From: Firmicutes bacterium ADurb.Bin153
Lineage (GTDB): Bacteria; Bacillota; DTU025; MWDF01
Direction of reading: 5' to 3'
DNA length: 64,000 bases
NCBI GenBank assembly: GCA_002070415.1
Contig: MWDF01000010.1
Span: 1-64,000 of the forward strand
The notes beneath the pieces are model-generated. The model was not told the origin of the DNA, did no database searches, and saw only the letters and a program-made list of their open reading frames with translations. The first letter of the stretch is position 1; every line of letters starts with the position of its first letter. Position numbers and translations under genes: made by a program. Positions 26,186 to 33,833 of the stretch are shown piece after piece.

Positions 26186-26383
26186 ATGCTAAGGAGTAGG
26201 AGCTTGAAGGTGACGGCGGTGTTCTTCGGATCGCTGGCCGGGCTTGCGGCGCTCGTGTTCGCGTATACCTACCTTTCGGGAGGAGGCGGGCTAGGAAAGC
26301 ACTACATGGCGTTCTATTACCCCATCGCCGCCATCGTCCTTACGGTGGGAGCTTCGGCCGCAAGCAGAAGGAAGGGGTCCTAA
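26186..26383 (+). CDS. Small two-helix membrane protein, unknown
   Basis: A 65-residue product with two hydrophobic segments (VTAVFFGSLAGLAALVFAYTYL and MAFYYPIAAIVLTVGASAA) joined by a Gly-rich loop, and a basic end. The ribosome site is weak. The tight spacing (3 bases after the previous stop, 3 bases before the ispE ATG) supports translation by coupling. It may partner the preceding membrane protein. Confidence 0.6.
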   Translation: MLRSRSLKVTAVFFGSLAGLAALVFAYTYLSGGGGLGKHYMAFYYPIAAIVLTVGASAASRRKGS

Positions 26384-26386
26384 TAG

Positions 26387-27310
26387 ATGGCATGGCTCAG
26401 GGCGCTCGCGAGGGCGAAGATCAACCTCACCCTCGACATAATGGCGAGAAGGCCCGACGGTTATCACGACATCGAGAGCGTGATGCATACGATAGGCCTC
26501 GCCGACGAAGTGGGTGTAAGGATCTCCGACGGCCCTTCCGTGAGCCTTAGGGTGATGGGGGCCAAGCTTCCGGAAGACCCCAGGAACCTGGCATGGAAGG
26601 CCGCGGACGCCGCCTTGAAGGCCATTAGGGGCAAAGGCGCTGGCGACGGCAGGGGCGTCGATATAGAGCTTTTCAAGAACATCCCCTTCGAGGCCGGCCT
26701 CGCCGGCGGAAGCTCTGACGCCGCGGCGGTGCTATACCTCGTGAACACGGCCTTCGGGGGGCTTCTTGGGGATCACGAGCTGTCGGAAGTGGCGTCTGGC
26801 ATAGGCGCCGACGTGCCCTTCCTGCTGACCGGTGGAATCGCGCTCGCCACGGGAACCGGGGACGAGCTGACGGTCCTGGACCCTTGCATGGACGCGCCGG
26901 TAGTGCTGGCCAAGCCGGCGACGGGGCTTTCGACGGCGCTGATGTACAGGGCATGGGACGAAAAGCACGGTTTCATGGCCGATCGGGTCCAGGAAAGGGA
27001 GTCCAGCACGAGGGCCTTCCTGAGGGAGCTGGCGAAGAAGGGGCAGGACGGCGCCTTGATGTGCGTCCACAATGATTTCGAGGAGCTGGCTGTGATCGCG
27101 GTGCCCGAGATATCGGAAATCAAGGCCGTAATGCTTGAAGAGGGCGCCGCGGCGAGCGCGATGAGCGGTTCGGGCACGTCGGTGTTCGGTATCTTCAACG
27201 ATGAACAGAGCGCAAGGAAGGCCCTCGGGGCCCTTAGAAGGGCGTGGGGGGATATCTTTACTGCATATACAAGGCTGGATCCTAGACGCCAAATTCCAAT
27301 GCTAGAATGA
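26387..27310 (+). CDS. ispE: 4-diphosphocytidyl-2-C-methyl-D-erythritol kinase
   Basis: GHMP kinase of the MEP isoprenoid pathway. ARAKINLTLDIMARRPDGYHDIESVM is split here by conserved K (substrate) and H residues. The ATP motif is EAGLAGGSSDAAAVL, and a late Gly-rich SAMSGSGTSVFGIF forms motif 3. The length of 307 is slightly above the usual 280-290. Position next to the regulator and ridA/spoVG matches Bacillota synteny. Its presence implies the cell uses the MEP rather than the mevalonate route. Confidence 0.95.
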   Translation: MAWLRALARAKINLTLDIMARRPDGYHDIESVMHTIGLADEVGVRISDGPSVSLRVMGAKLPEDPRNLAWKAADAALKAIRGKGAGDGRGVDIELFKNIPFEAGLAGGSSDAAAVLYLVNTAFGGLLGDHELSEVASGIGADVPFLLTGGIALATGTGDELTVLDPCMDAPVVLAKPATGLSTALMYRAWDEKHGFMADRVQERESSTRAFLRELAKKGQDGALMCVHNDFEELAVIAVPEISEIKAVMLEEGAAASAMSGSGTSVFGIFNDEQSARKALGALRRAWGDIFTAYTRLDPRRQIPMLE

Positions 27311-27321
27311 GGTGAGCTAAG

Positions 27322-28026
27322 ATGACTGACGGCAGGATTATCCTCAACATGGACAACTATAAGCCCCTTAGGGAGATAGTGTTCGAGGCCATGAGGGAGG
27401 CTATCGTCTCGGGGCGCCTGGCCCCGGGTGAGAGGCTGGTAGAAATCAAGCTGGCGGACGAGATGGGAGTCTCGCGCACACCCGTAAGGGAGGCAATAAG
27501 GAAGCTCGAGCTCGAAGGTTTTGTGATCATGATGCAGAGGAAGGGAGCATACGTGGCGGGCCTTTCCCCGAAGGAGATCAGGGACGTCTTCGAGATCAGG
27601 TCGACGCTGGAGAGCCTCGCGGCGAGGCTGGCAGCGGAGCGCATCACGCAAGTCCAGCTGGAACAGCTGAAGAGGCAGCTCGCCGACCTCGAGGAGAAGA
27701 TCAGGTCGCACGAGATAGAAGCGGTGGTAAAAGCGGACATCGCATTCCACGACGTCCTGTTCAGCGCCTCGGGCAACGCAAGGCTGGTTTCGATGCTTTC
27801 CAACCTGAGAGAGCAGATACACCGTTACAGGTCGATGTCCCTGTCGTATCCGGGCCGCATGTCTGTGGCACTCGGAGAGCACAGGGCGATAGTCAAGGCG
27901 ATCGTGGAACACAAGCCGCAGGAGGCTGCGGAAGCGGCGCTGGAGCACATGGACAGCGCGGAAGCGAGCCTGATAGAAGTGATGAAGAAGGTGCACATGT
28001 CCATTAACGAGGAAAGAGAAGAGTGA
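27322..28026 (+). CDS. GntR-family (FCD-domain) transcription regulator
   Basis: A 234-residue regulator. The winged helix-turn-helix spans about residues 12-80 (LVEIKLADEMGVSRTPVREAIRKLE, the family signature). An all-helical FCD ligand domain follows, with metal-binding residues in RSTLESLAARLAAER, D-x3-H in ADIAFHDVL, and a late His in GEHRAIV. GAGGTG lies before the ATG. In Bacillus this slot is occupied by purR, which this is not. Candidate targets are the adjacent genes; the effector is unknown. Confidence 0.9.
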   Translation: MTDGRIILNMDNYKPLREIVFEAMREAIVSGRLAPGERLVEIKLADEMGVSRTPVREAIRKLELEGFVIMMQRKGAYVAGLSPKEIRDVFEIRSTLESLAARLAAERITQVQLEQLKRQLADLEEKIRSHEIEAVVKADIAFHDVLFSASGNARLVSMLSNLREQIHRYRSMSLSYPGRMSVALGEHRAIVKAIVEHKPQEAAEAALEHMDSAEASLIEVMKKVHMSINEEREE

Positions 28027-28030
28027 TAGC

Positions 28031-28798
28031 ATGGCGGACATGATAGAAGGGGTGCTTTTAGCGGGCGGTCTGAACAAGGGGAGGCTGTCCGAGTGCACGG
28101 CCGAGAAATGGGAGGCAATGATCGACATAAACGGGCATCCCATGGCGGCATACGTGGTCAAGGCCTTCCTGGAGAGCGGAAGGGTGTCCAGGGTGGTAGT
28201 CTCCGGACCGGGCGAGCTGGAGACCGCTCTGGCGGAATTCGGCGACAGGGTGAGATTGGTCAGGCCGGGCGAGAACCTGCTGGACAGCCTGATGAACGCC
28301 CTGGACGGGACATCGGGAAGGAAAGTGCTCATAGGTTCGGCGGACATACCCCTCATAAACGGCGAGGCGATAAAGGACGTCATAGAAAGGTGCGATGCCG
28401 ACGAAGCAGAGGTGCACTACGCCCTCGTCATGAAGGACGATTACGAGAGATCCTACCCGGGCGGGAAGAGGACCTACATCAACCTAAAGGACGGCGTCCT
28501 GACCGGGGCCAACATATTCATGGCATCCAGGGAGGCCCTGCTATCGAAGAAAGAGATAATCAGACAGATGTACGACAGGAGGAAGAACCCGCTGGCCATG
28601 GCGATCGCCTTGGGGATAGGGCCTGTCATGATATTGAAGTTCCTCCTGGGGCTCGTTTCTGTCGCTGACATAGAGAAGGTCGCAAGGAAATCGTTCAAGC
28701 TGGAAGGCAGGGGCATAAAGACGCCGTACGCCTCCATAGCCATGGACGTGGACAAACCGTCGGACCTGGAGCTTGCCAGGAAGAATGCTGTTTGGTAG
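28031..28798 (+). CDS. MobA-like NTP transferase family protein
   Basis: A 255-residue nucleotidyltransferase-fold protein. The N-terminal nucleotide loop is GVLLAGGLNKGRLSE, shorter and lacking the full LAGGxSxRMGxxK pattern. A metal-site motif IGSADIPLI follows (Asp for the metal). Overall it resembles MobA/GlmU-type NTP transferases. It overlaps no gene but sits 4 bases after the GntR gene. The sugar or cofactor that is activated is not known. Confidence 0.8.
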   Translation: MADMIEGVLLAGGLNKGRLSECTAEKWEAMIDINGHPMAAYVVKAFLESGRVSRVVVSGPGELETALAEFGDRVRLVRPGENLLDSLMNALDGTSGRKVLIGSADIPLINGEAIKDVIERCDADEAEVHYALVMKDDYERSYPGGKRTYINLKDGVLTGANIFMASREALLSKKEIIRQMYDRRKNPLAMAIALGIGPVMILKFLLGLVSVADIEKVARKSFKLEGRGIKTPYASIAMDVDKPSDLELARKNAVW

Positions 28799-28831
28799 AA
28801 AATGACCGATTCAGAACGGAGGTAATGAAAA

Positions 28832-29215
28832 ATGAAGAAGACCGCGGTATCGACTGACAGGGGCCCGAAAGCCATAGGCCCTTACAGTCAGGCGATCAAA
28901 GTACCTGGGCTGATGTTCGTTTCCGGACAGACGCCGCTGGATCCCAAGACGGGGCAGATGGTGGGCGAAAACGTCAGGGAGCAGACCATTAGGGTTTTGG
29001 ACAACATCCAAGGTATACTAGAATCACAAGGATTGGGAATGGCGGACATAGTGAAGACCACGGTATTCCTGAAGCACATGAACGATTTCGCCACAATGAA
29101 CGAGATCTACGCGGATCGTTTTCCCTCTCCCGCCCCCGCGAGGTCGACGATACAGGTCGCAAGGCTCCCCAAGGATGCCCTGGTGGAAATCGAAGCCATA
29201 GTTGTACTTGATTAG
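28832..29215 (+). CDS. ridA: RidA/YjgF-family imine deaminase
   Basis: A 127-residue protein that hydrolyses reactive enamine/imine intermediates made by PLP enzymes. Signatures are IGPYSQAIKVPGLMFVSGQTPLDP, NIQGILESQG and the substrate-binding Arg in PAPARSTIQVARLP, with the active-site Glu in EIEAIVV. It corresponds to Bacillus yabJ, next to spoVG. AGGAGGTAA-type site upstream (CGGAGGTAATG) with 8 bases to the ATG. Confidence 0.95.
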   Translation: MKKTAVSTDRGPKAIGPYSQAIKVPGLMFVSGQTPLDPKTGQMVGENVREQTIRVLDNIQGILESQGLGMADIVKTTVFLKHMNDFATMNEIYADRFPSPAPARSTIQVARLPKDALVEIEAIVVLD

Positions 29216-29332
29216 GGACAAGACGTGTACCTGCGAAAATACTTATAACAAATATATTCCAGGGGAAGGTTAAATCTGGAATTTGGTAGAAATATATAAG
29301 CACCGACTAAGCAATTCATCGGAGGTGCACTA

Positions 29333-29617
29333 ATGGATATCACTGACGTAAGGGTCAGGAAAGTGGTAACCAATAGCAGGATGAAAGCGATAGCGACCAT
29401 TACGTTCGACGATTGCTTCGTAGTCCGCGACATCAAGGTGATCGACGGCCAGGATGGGCTTTTCGTGGCGATGCCGTCGAGGAAGTCCCCGGACGGCCAG
29501 TTCAGGGACGTGGCCCATCCGATCAAGCAGGAGTTCAGGGATATCATCGAGAGCAGGATAATCGAGATCTACAACCAGATCGTGGACGAGGTCCCGGTAG
29601 AACAAACAGAAGCTTAG
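29333..29617 (+). CDS. spoVG: SpoVG family RNA/DNA-binding regulator
   Basis: A 94-residue regulator. [32 protein letters not shown] and [18 protein letters not shown] are the conserved SpoVG blocks. Studied homologues bind nucleic acid and affect septation, virulence or sporulation; the gene also occurs in non-sporeformers. GGAGGTG precedes the ATG. Bacillus spoVG uses a sigma-H promoter; I could not find a convincing sigma-H site upstream here (the region 29216-29332 is AT-rich). Confidence 0.96.
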   Translation: MDITDVRVRKVVTNSRMKAIATITFDDCFVVRDIKVIDGQDGLFVAMPSRKSPDGQFRDVAHPIKQEFRDIIESRIIEIYNQIVDEVPVEQTEA

Positions 29618-29673
29618 CATTAACCTTTATCAAGCCTTGCCGCTGTGGTAGAATCTCTATGCTCCGAAAAAGT

Positions 29674-29747
29674 TGGGGAGTCGCCAAGCGGTAAGGCACG
29701 GGACTTTGGATCCTGTACCGCAGGTTCGAATCCTGCCTCCCCAGCCA
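29674..29747 (+). tRNA. tRNA-Gln (anticodon TTG), CCA encoded
   Basis: Acceptor stem TGGGGAG/CTCCCCA with discriminator G and encoded CCA. The anticodon stem is CGGGA/TCCTG around loop CTTTGGA (anticodon TTG, reads CAA). The T arm is GCAGG-TTCGAAT-CCTGC. It lies 56 bases after spoVG. Confidence 0.97.
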
Positions 29748-29754
29748 GAATTTG

Positions 29755-29786
29755 ATATGCCGGCGTTTACGCCGGCATATCCTATT
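29755..29786 (+). terminator. Terminator after tRNA-Gln
   Basis: A perfect 11-bp stem (ATATGCCGGCG / CGCCGGCATAT) with a 4-nt loop, followed by CCTATTT. Confidence 0.75.
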
Positions 29787-29823
29787 TAAGGGCGATTGCG
29801 AGCACGCGGCAAGGTCCCTGCCG

Positions 29824-30318
29824 TCACCTGGCAATCAGCTTGGCGATGGGCACTACAAGCGCGATTACGCTCATCAACCTTATAAGCTGGAGGATCGCCA
29901 CCACGGGGGAATTTGCGCTCATTTCAGTGGCCACCATGGAAAGCTCGGTCATGCCGCCGGGAGTCGAGCTGAATATCGCCGTCATCATATCGAAACCGAA
30001 GAACCTGTTGAGGATGAGGGCCGTAAGGAAGCCGGCCACCATCAGGATGGTTATGATTATGCCCGCAGGTAGCAGGAGCGATTTCAGCTGGTCCAGGTCC
30101 ATGTTCTTAAGGCCCAGCCCCAGGATGGCGCCCAGGATGACCTGTACGACGGCCTTGGAGTAGGGCGGCAACGGCCCCAGGTCCACCTTCAGCAACGAAC
30201 CGGCTGCCACGGCGATCATAGAGCCGACCATCGCACCAGCCGGTATCTTCAACCGCCAGCCCACATAACCGCCTATGCCGGCCAAAGCCAATGTCTTAAG
30301 CAAGGGAAAGTACGACAT
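29824..30318 (-). CDS. AbrB-duplication family membrane protein (single repeat)
   Basis: A 164-residue hydrophobic protein with about five membrane helices, belonging to the membrane family misleadingly called AbrB (PF05145, AbrB duplication), not the DNA-binding AbrB. Conserved elements are IPAGAMVGSMIAVAAG, VVQVILGAILGLGL and the FSSTPGGMTELSMVATEM block. Usual members have two such repeats in about 350 residues; this has one. The single-repeat form also occurs in Bacillota. Function is unknown. Confidence 0.8.
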   Translation of the reverse strand: MSYFPLLKTLALAGIGGYVGWRLKIPAGAMVGSMIAVAAGSLLKVDLGPLPPYSKAVVQVILGAILGLGLKNMDLDQLKSLLLPAGIIITILMVAGFLTALILNRFFGFDMMTAIFSSTPGGMTELSMVATEMSANSPVVAILQLIRLMSVIALVVPIAKLIAR

Positions 30319-30555
30319 TCCAGCACCCCCAGTAGGAATAAGGGTCGGGATCGAAAGTGAAGCCCCGCTTCAATTGTATATTATAAATACCTGCCAGCCC
30401 CAGGTATTTTTCGAGGACGCGCAAATACCGGTTCCGTGCGCATTCCGTTGAGCAAGGGACCGTACGGCCGTGGGCCGGGCAACTCCCGGACCCGTATATT
30501 CGTTATCTTATAATAAATCAGGCACATCCACGGGTGTTTATTGGAGGGGAAACAG
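30319..30555. other. Divergent intergenic region
   Basis: 237 bases between divergent membrane-protein genes. A TATAAT near 30511 (inside CTTATAATAA) has no clear -35 partner. Nothing else is recognised. Confidence 0.4.
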
Positions 30556-30948
30556 ATGCAGGAGGAGATCAAAACGGAAAAGGCGCCGGAAGCAGCCGGG
30601 GAGGCTGTGTCCTCCGCGGGGGCGGCACAGGCAAAGGAGCCCGAGGCGATCATCGGCAGGGCGAGGAAATACTTCAAGCTCTCCAATTTAATATACATCA
30701 TGGGTATAATCCAGATGGCCGCGGGCGCGGTGTTCGGGATAGTGCTCTTCTTCGTGAACATGGCGGGGTTCAGGGGATACGGCTATAACTACTATTACAG
30801 CATGCCCAGGTTCTCGAGCTTCTTCAGCTCGGTCGTAATAGGACTCGCCGTCTTCCTCGCGTTCCTGGTAAGCGGGGTCATGACCATGGGATTCGGCAAG
30901 ATCGTCCAGGCGGCCGAAGTGTACATACAGAGAAGGGCGAAAAAGTAG
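30556..30948 (+). CDS. Small membrane protein with acidic cytoplasmic N-terminus, unknown
   Basis: A 130-residue product. About 45 residues of Glu/Ala/Lys-rich sequence are followed by two membrane helices (LIYIMGIIQMAAGAVFGIVLFFV and VVIGLAVFLAFLVSGVMTMGF), separated by an aromatic loop (YGYNYYYSMPRF), and a basic amphipathic end. The ATG at 30556 has GGAGGGG 8 bases upstream; the longer TTG frame starts on top of that site. No family is recognised. Confidence 0.7.
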   Translation: MQEEIKTEKAPEAAGEAVSSAGAAQAKEPEAIIGRARKYFKLSNLIYIMGIIQMAAGAVFGIVLFFVNMAGFRGYGYNYYYSMPRFSSFFSSVVIGLAVFLAFLVSGVMTMGFGKIVQAAEVYIQRRAKK

Positions 30949-30961
30949 AAGCCCGCAAAGA

Positions 30962-30992
30962 GAGAGCCGCCATAGTGCGGCTCTCCTTTTTT
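30962..30992 (+). terminator. Rho-independent terminator
   Basis: GAGAGCCGC, a 6-nt loop and GCGGCTCTC are followed by CTTTTTT. It ends the small membrane protein transcript before the convergent DUF438 gene. Confidence 0.92.
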
Positions 30993-31022
30993 ACGTTCAT
31001 ACGCGCCCGGGCCTTTCGAAGG

Positions 31023-32252
31023 TCATGACATCATGCGCTTTTCGCCCTCCAGGCCCTTTATGCCCGAGATCTCCTGCGATACTTCCAGCGTGCCCAGGTA
31101 GCTACCGTCCTCGTCCCTCACCGCGAAATATCTTATGTAGACCGTCTTGCCACCCATGTTGATCCAGAAATCCTCATGGTCCTTCATTTTAGACCTGAAA
31201 TCGTCAAGTATCTTCTGGACTATGGGCATGCTCTTCGGAGGATGGCAGTTCTGCACGGCCCTTCCCAGGACCGCCTTGCTGCGCACGAATATGCGCTCCT
31301 TGGAATTCGAGAAGTAGCGCACCGTGTCGTCGGCATCGATGAAGGTCACGTCCACTGGCATCGTATTCAGCATCAGCTCCAGCTGTTTGGCCGTCAGCGT
31401 CCCCGTTCCGAGGTTCATACCCTCCGTTTGTACATCCCCGGCCTTCGCGCTCGCTTCGGGGTACAGGACCGCCCTCGCCGGGATCCATCTTTGTTTAGGG
31501 GCCACTAGGCAGTAGCCCACGTCATCGGATTCCTTCTCCACCTTGGCCCAGTCGTCCTCGGTGAGCGCGTCCTTCAGCATCGGGTAGAGTATGTTGCGCT
31601 CCTTGAATATCATGTCCTTGACCTTCCTGCCCACGGTGTCCGCCATGTCCGCCGCTTCCGGCCCCTTGCTTGGAATGAGGGCCTTGGCCTTCTTTATGTC
31701 AACGCGGATCTCGTCGTGCACGCCCCACATCACCTTGGGAGGCGCGGTGATGCCTGCTTTCTCAAGGAACGGGAAGATGAGGTTCTCCTTCCTAAGGTAG
31801 TGTTTATCGACGTCCGTAAGGGTGTTGAGCACCTCCAGGAGCTTGTAGGCGTTCTCGTTAGACACACCGGACCTGTATGCCGACGCCGCCTCCTTAAGGG
31901 AAGCGTCGACCAGCTCCTCGAGGGCCCGGTTCTCCTCTTCCAGCTGGTTGAGCGGGTGCCCGGGCGCCTTCTCCGGGTGGTCCTTGCCGTGTACTTGAGC
32001 CACTGATGTGCCCATGACGGCTGCATGCACGTCGCACAACCTCTGTATCTCCTCGACAGGCATTCCCTCGGCCATGAGCTCAGCTTCCATCGCGGCTATC
32101 TCCTCGGAGCTGACGCTTGCGAAAAGGGCAGCGAACTCCCTCTTTACGTCCTCCGGATCGCGTCCTTGGTGAAGGTCCTTGATCAGCCTTCTCAGGTGGT
32201 GCTGCCTTGCCGGGTCCATACTGCCCGGTCTGTTATGTATCATCTCGCTCAT
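31023..32252 (-). CDS. DUF438 - hemerythrin - PAS protein
   Basis: A 409-residue cytoplasmic protein. The N-terminal DUF438 domain (about 20-90) is LIKDLHQGRDPEDVKREFAA...MPVEEIQRLCDVHAAVM, again a family with His-containing helix bundle. A hemerythrin-like four-helix domain (about 115-245) has candidate iron ligands HPLNQLEEE, DKHYLRKENLIFP, WGVHDEIR and FKERNILYPM. The C-terminal PAS domain (about 300-395) is PVDVTFIDADDTVRYFSNS...GSYLGTLEV. Such proteins are linked to oxygen or NO sensing and iron-sulphur protection. The ATG at 32252 follows GGGGAGGG; the longer frame adds 10 residues without a site. An operator-like palindrome lies upstream. Confidence 0.9.
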   Translation of the reverse strand: MSEMIHNRPGSMDPARQHHLRRLIKDLHQGRDPEDVKREFAALFASVSSEEIAAMEAELMAEGMPVEEIQRLCDVHAAVMGTSVAQVHGKDHPEKAPGHPLNQLEEENRALEELVDASLKEAASAYRSGVSNENAYKLLEVLNTLTDVDKHYLRKENLIFPFLEKAGITAPPKVMWGVHDEIRVDIKKAKALIPSKGPEAADMADTVGRKVKDMIFKERNILYPMLKDALTEDDWAKVEKESDDVGYCLVAPKQRWIPARAVLYPEASAKAGDVQTEGMNLGTGTLTAKQLELMLNTMPVDVTFIDADDTVRYFSNSKERIFVRSKAVLGRAVQNCHPPKSMPIVQKILDDFRSKMKDHEDFWINMGGKTVYIRYFAVRDEDGSYLGTLEVSQEISGIKGLEGEKRMMS

Positions 32253-32328
32253 ATCCGTTCCCTCCCCATGGAATCTCATCATGATTAATCCTTACCAATA
32301 TAGTAGGGAATAAGAGAGGGAAAAAGCG

Positions 32329-32342
32329 GTAACATATGTTAC
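32329..32342 (-). promoter_or_regulatory. GTAAC-N4-GTTAC palindrome, probable CRP/FNR-family operator
   Basis: The perfect 14-base palindrome GTAACATATGTTAC lies upstream of a TATATT -10 candidate (32302-32297, minus strand) that lacks a good -35 box. The palindrome centre falls about 45 bases before the expected start, near where CRP/FNR-type activators bind. From memory this half-site resembles sites proposed for HcpR-type nitrosative-stress regulators; that link is unverified. Confidence 0.5.
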
Positions 32343-32536
32343 GAACCGCAAAGAAACGGGATTGCGGGCCGAAGTCCTGCGAACCGGCCCGTCGGGGTAA
32401 TCTGTGCTAGCTAGAGGCCCACCGTGAGGCATCGACGGAAGCATTCATCCCGCCGCCGAAGGCGGCGAGTACTGGACCGATGTGGCATACGGCGCCGTAA
32501 GGATGCGGGCTCCCATAATCACGCATAAAAGTGGCG

Positions 32537-32554
32537 GCATATGGCACCATATGC
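32537..32554 (+). promoter_or_regulatory. Inverted repeat GCATATGG-N2-CCATATGC, probable operator
   Basis: Two perfect 8-base arms with a 2-base centre lie 60 bases before the Cys-rich gene's start. Additional CCATAT half-sites occur at about 32571 and 32585, suggesting a multi-site operator. The binding protein is unknown. Confidence 0.45.
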
Positions 32555-32613
32555 AACGGTATGCAATAATATCCATATAGGCTCCCATATTGTTCCGCTG
32601 ACGGGGTGATCTC

Positions 32614-33585
32614 ATGGACAAGATAGGTTTCCTCGATTACCTGAAGAAGAAAGGCCTGGACGGCGAAGCGGCCAGAAGGCAGCTTGCCATAGCGGACCAT
32701 CTCGACACGATGATGTCGGCAAGAAACGTCGCCAAGGGCTCCGGATGCGGCAGCCGCGCAGCCAGGAGCCTTATCGACGCCTTGGTACAGTCAGGCGAGG
32801 ACTCCGTGGATAACATACTCGCCATATTGAGGTACGGCTATTTCGTGAGGAACGATGAAGTCTACGTGGAAGCGCTCACATACCTCGACGGGGTCGAAGC
32901 GATGGACAACCTGTACGCCAGGCTGGGCAGGATCGCCGGGGAAGGTGTCAGAGACCGCATATTCTCAAAGATAGGGCCCGTCACGCCCGGCACCGACTTG
33001 AAGGCGAGGTCCGCGGCCATGAGGACCGTGATCGGGGAGGTCCTGTCCGGGCTGGACAAGGACCGTCTCGACGAACTCTTCGCGTCCAGTTTCAGGGACC
33101 TTGACGATTCGCACTACTCATCGGAAGCGGGGCTTCTCGCAGGCTCGAACGGCGTGGACGGTTACATAGAGGCCAAGAAGTCGGAATTCATCGGGGACCT
33201 CAAAAGCTGCATGGACGAGGGCCGGCTGTTCTTCGGGCAGGAGATAACGCCGGCGGTGATGGAACTCGTGACATCGGACCCGGAGATGGCCTTCGGCAGG
33301 AGGGAAGGCGGCAGCGTCTACGTGACGAAGATACCTTTCAGGGCCGATATGTGGCTCAAGGAGAAGGACCCCCTGAAGAGGAGGTACCTGTACTGCCACT
33401 GCCCGTGGGCAAGGGAATCGATACTCTCCGAGGAGGGGACGGTGCCTTCAGAATTCTGCCGCTGCAGCGCGGGTTTCCACAAGAAGCCGTGGGAGGCGGC
33501 GCTCGGCCGCCTTGTGGGATGCGACGTACTCGAATCCGTCCTTGCGGGCGACGACAGGTGCAGATTCAGGATACACATCGACTGA
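32614..33585 (+). CDS. Conserved Cys-rich protein of unknown function
   Basis: A 323-residue protein without signal peptide. The N-terminal 110 residues are helical, with an early GSGCGSRAARSLIDAL. The C-terminal 90 residues hold a Cys/His cluster: LYCHCPWARESIL, EFCRCSAGFHKKPWEAALG and a terminal DDRCRFRIHID. This ending is reminiscent of V4R and 2-amino-thiazoline-carboxylate hydrolase-like proteins, which also finish with a CRFxI strand, but the match is only by eye. It could bind a metal or a small ligand. The ATG follows GGGGTGA. Control may come from the inverted repeat upstream. Confidence 0.75.
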   Translation: MDKIGFLDYLKKKGLDGEAARRQLAIADHLDTMMSARNVAKGSGCGSRAARSLIDALVQSGEDSVDNILAILRYGYFVRNDEVYVEALTYLDGVEAMDNLYARLGRIAGEGVRDRIFSKIGPVTPGTDLKARSAAMRTVIGEVLSGLDKDRLDELFASSFRDLDDSHYSSEAGLLAGSNGVDGYIEAKKSEFIGDLKSCMDEGRLFFGQEITPAVMELVTSDPEMAFGRREGGSVYVTKIPFRADMWLKEKDPLKRRYLYCHCPWARESILSEEGTVPSEFCRCSAGFHKKPWEAALGRLVGCDVLESVLAGDDRCRFRIHID

Positions 33586-33708
33586 AGGGGTCCAGAGGCC
33601 CCGTCGCAGTAACTGCATATTGTATACAGAATCCGCTTTTCGCTTAAATGCCTCTGATAGGCGCTTTAACGCATGTTTTTCTTACGGGCCGAATCGGGCG
33701 CCCGGCAC

Positions 33709-33736
33709 ATGACCGGGGCGATTTACATGCTATAAT
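33709..33736 (+). promoter_or_regulatory. Probable promoter of glmU
   Basis: TATAAT at 33731-33736 preceded at 16 bases by ATGACC, a 4 of 6 match to the -35 consensus. The resulting leader of about 95 bases is GC-rich and includes a GGGCGAAAGCCC stem-loop just before the ribosome site. Confidence 0.5.
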
Positions 33737-33833
33737 ATTTATGCCCCGAAGACGAAAGCGGCCCCGATTCAAGGGCCGGAGGACGAAGGGGTGCCATTAC
33801 GTGGGCGAAAGCCCGCTCCTGGAGGAATAGGGC

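Larger units (their letters stand above)
32253..32613. other. Divergent control region with two palindromes
   Basis: 361 bases between the divergent DUF438 gene and the Cys-rich gene. It contains GTAACATATGTTAC (32329-32342) on the DUF438 side and GCATATGG-CA-CCATATGC (32537-32554) on the other side, plus a GC hairpin near 32366-32394. No coding sequence was seen. Confidence 0.6.

Noticed and set aside
26773-28383. A 536-codon minus-strand frame over ispE, the GntR regulator and the nucleotidyltransferase
   Set aside because: Opposite-strand shadow; no family features, and three well-supported genes occupy the plus strand.
32540-32556. Sigma-54 promoter (TGGCAC followed by TGC)
   Set aside because: The GG and GC elements are 8 bases apart rather than the required 10, and no sigma-54 activator is nearby.
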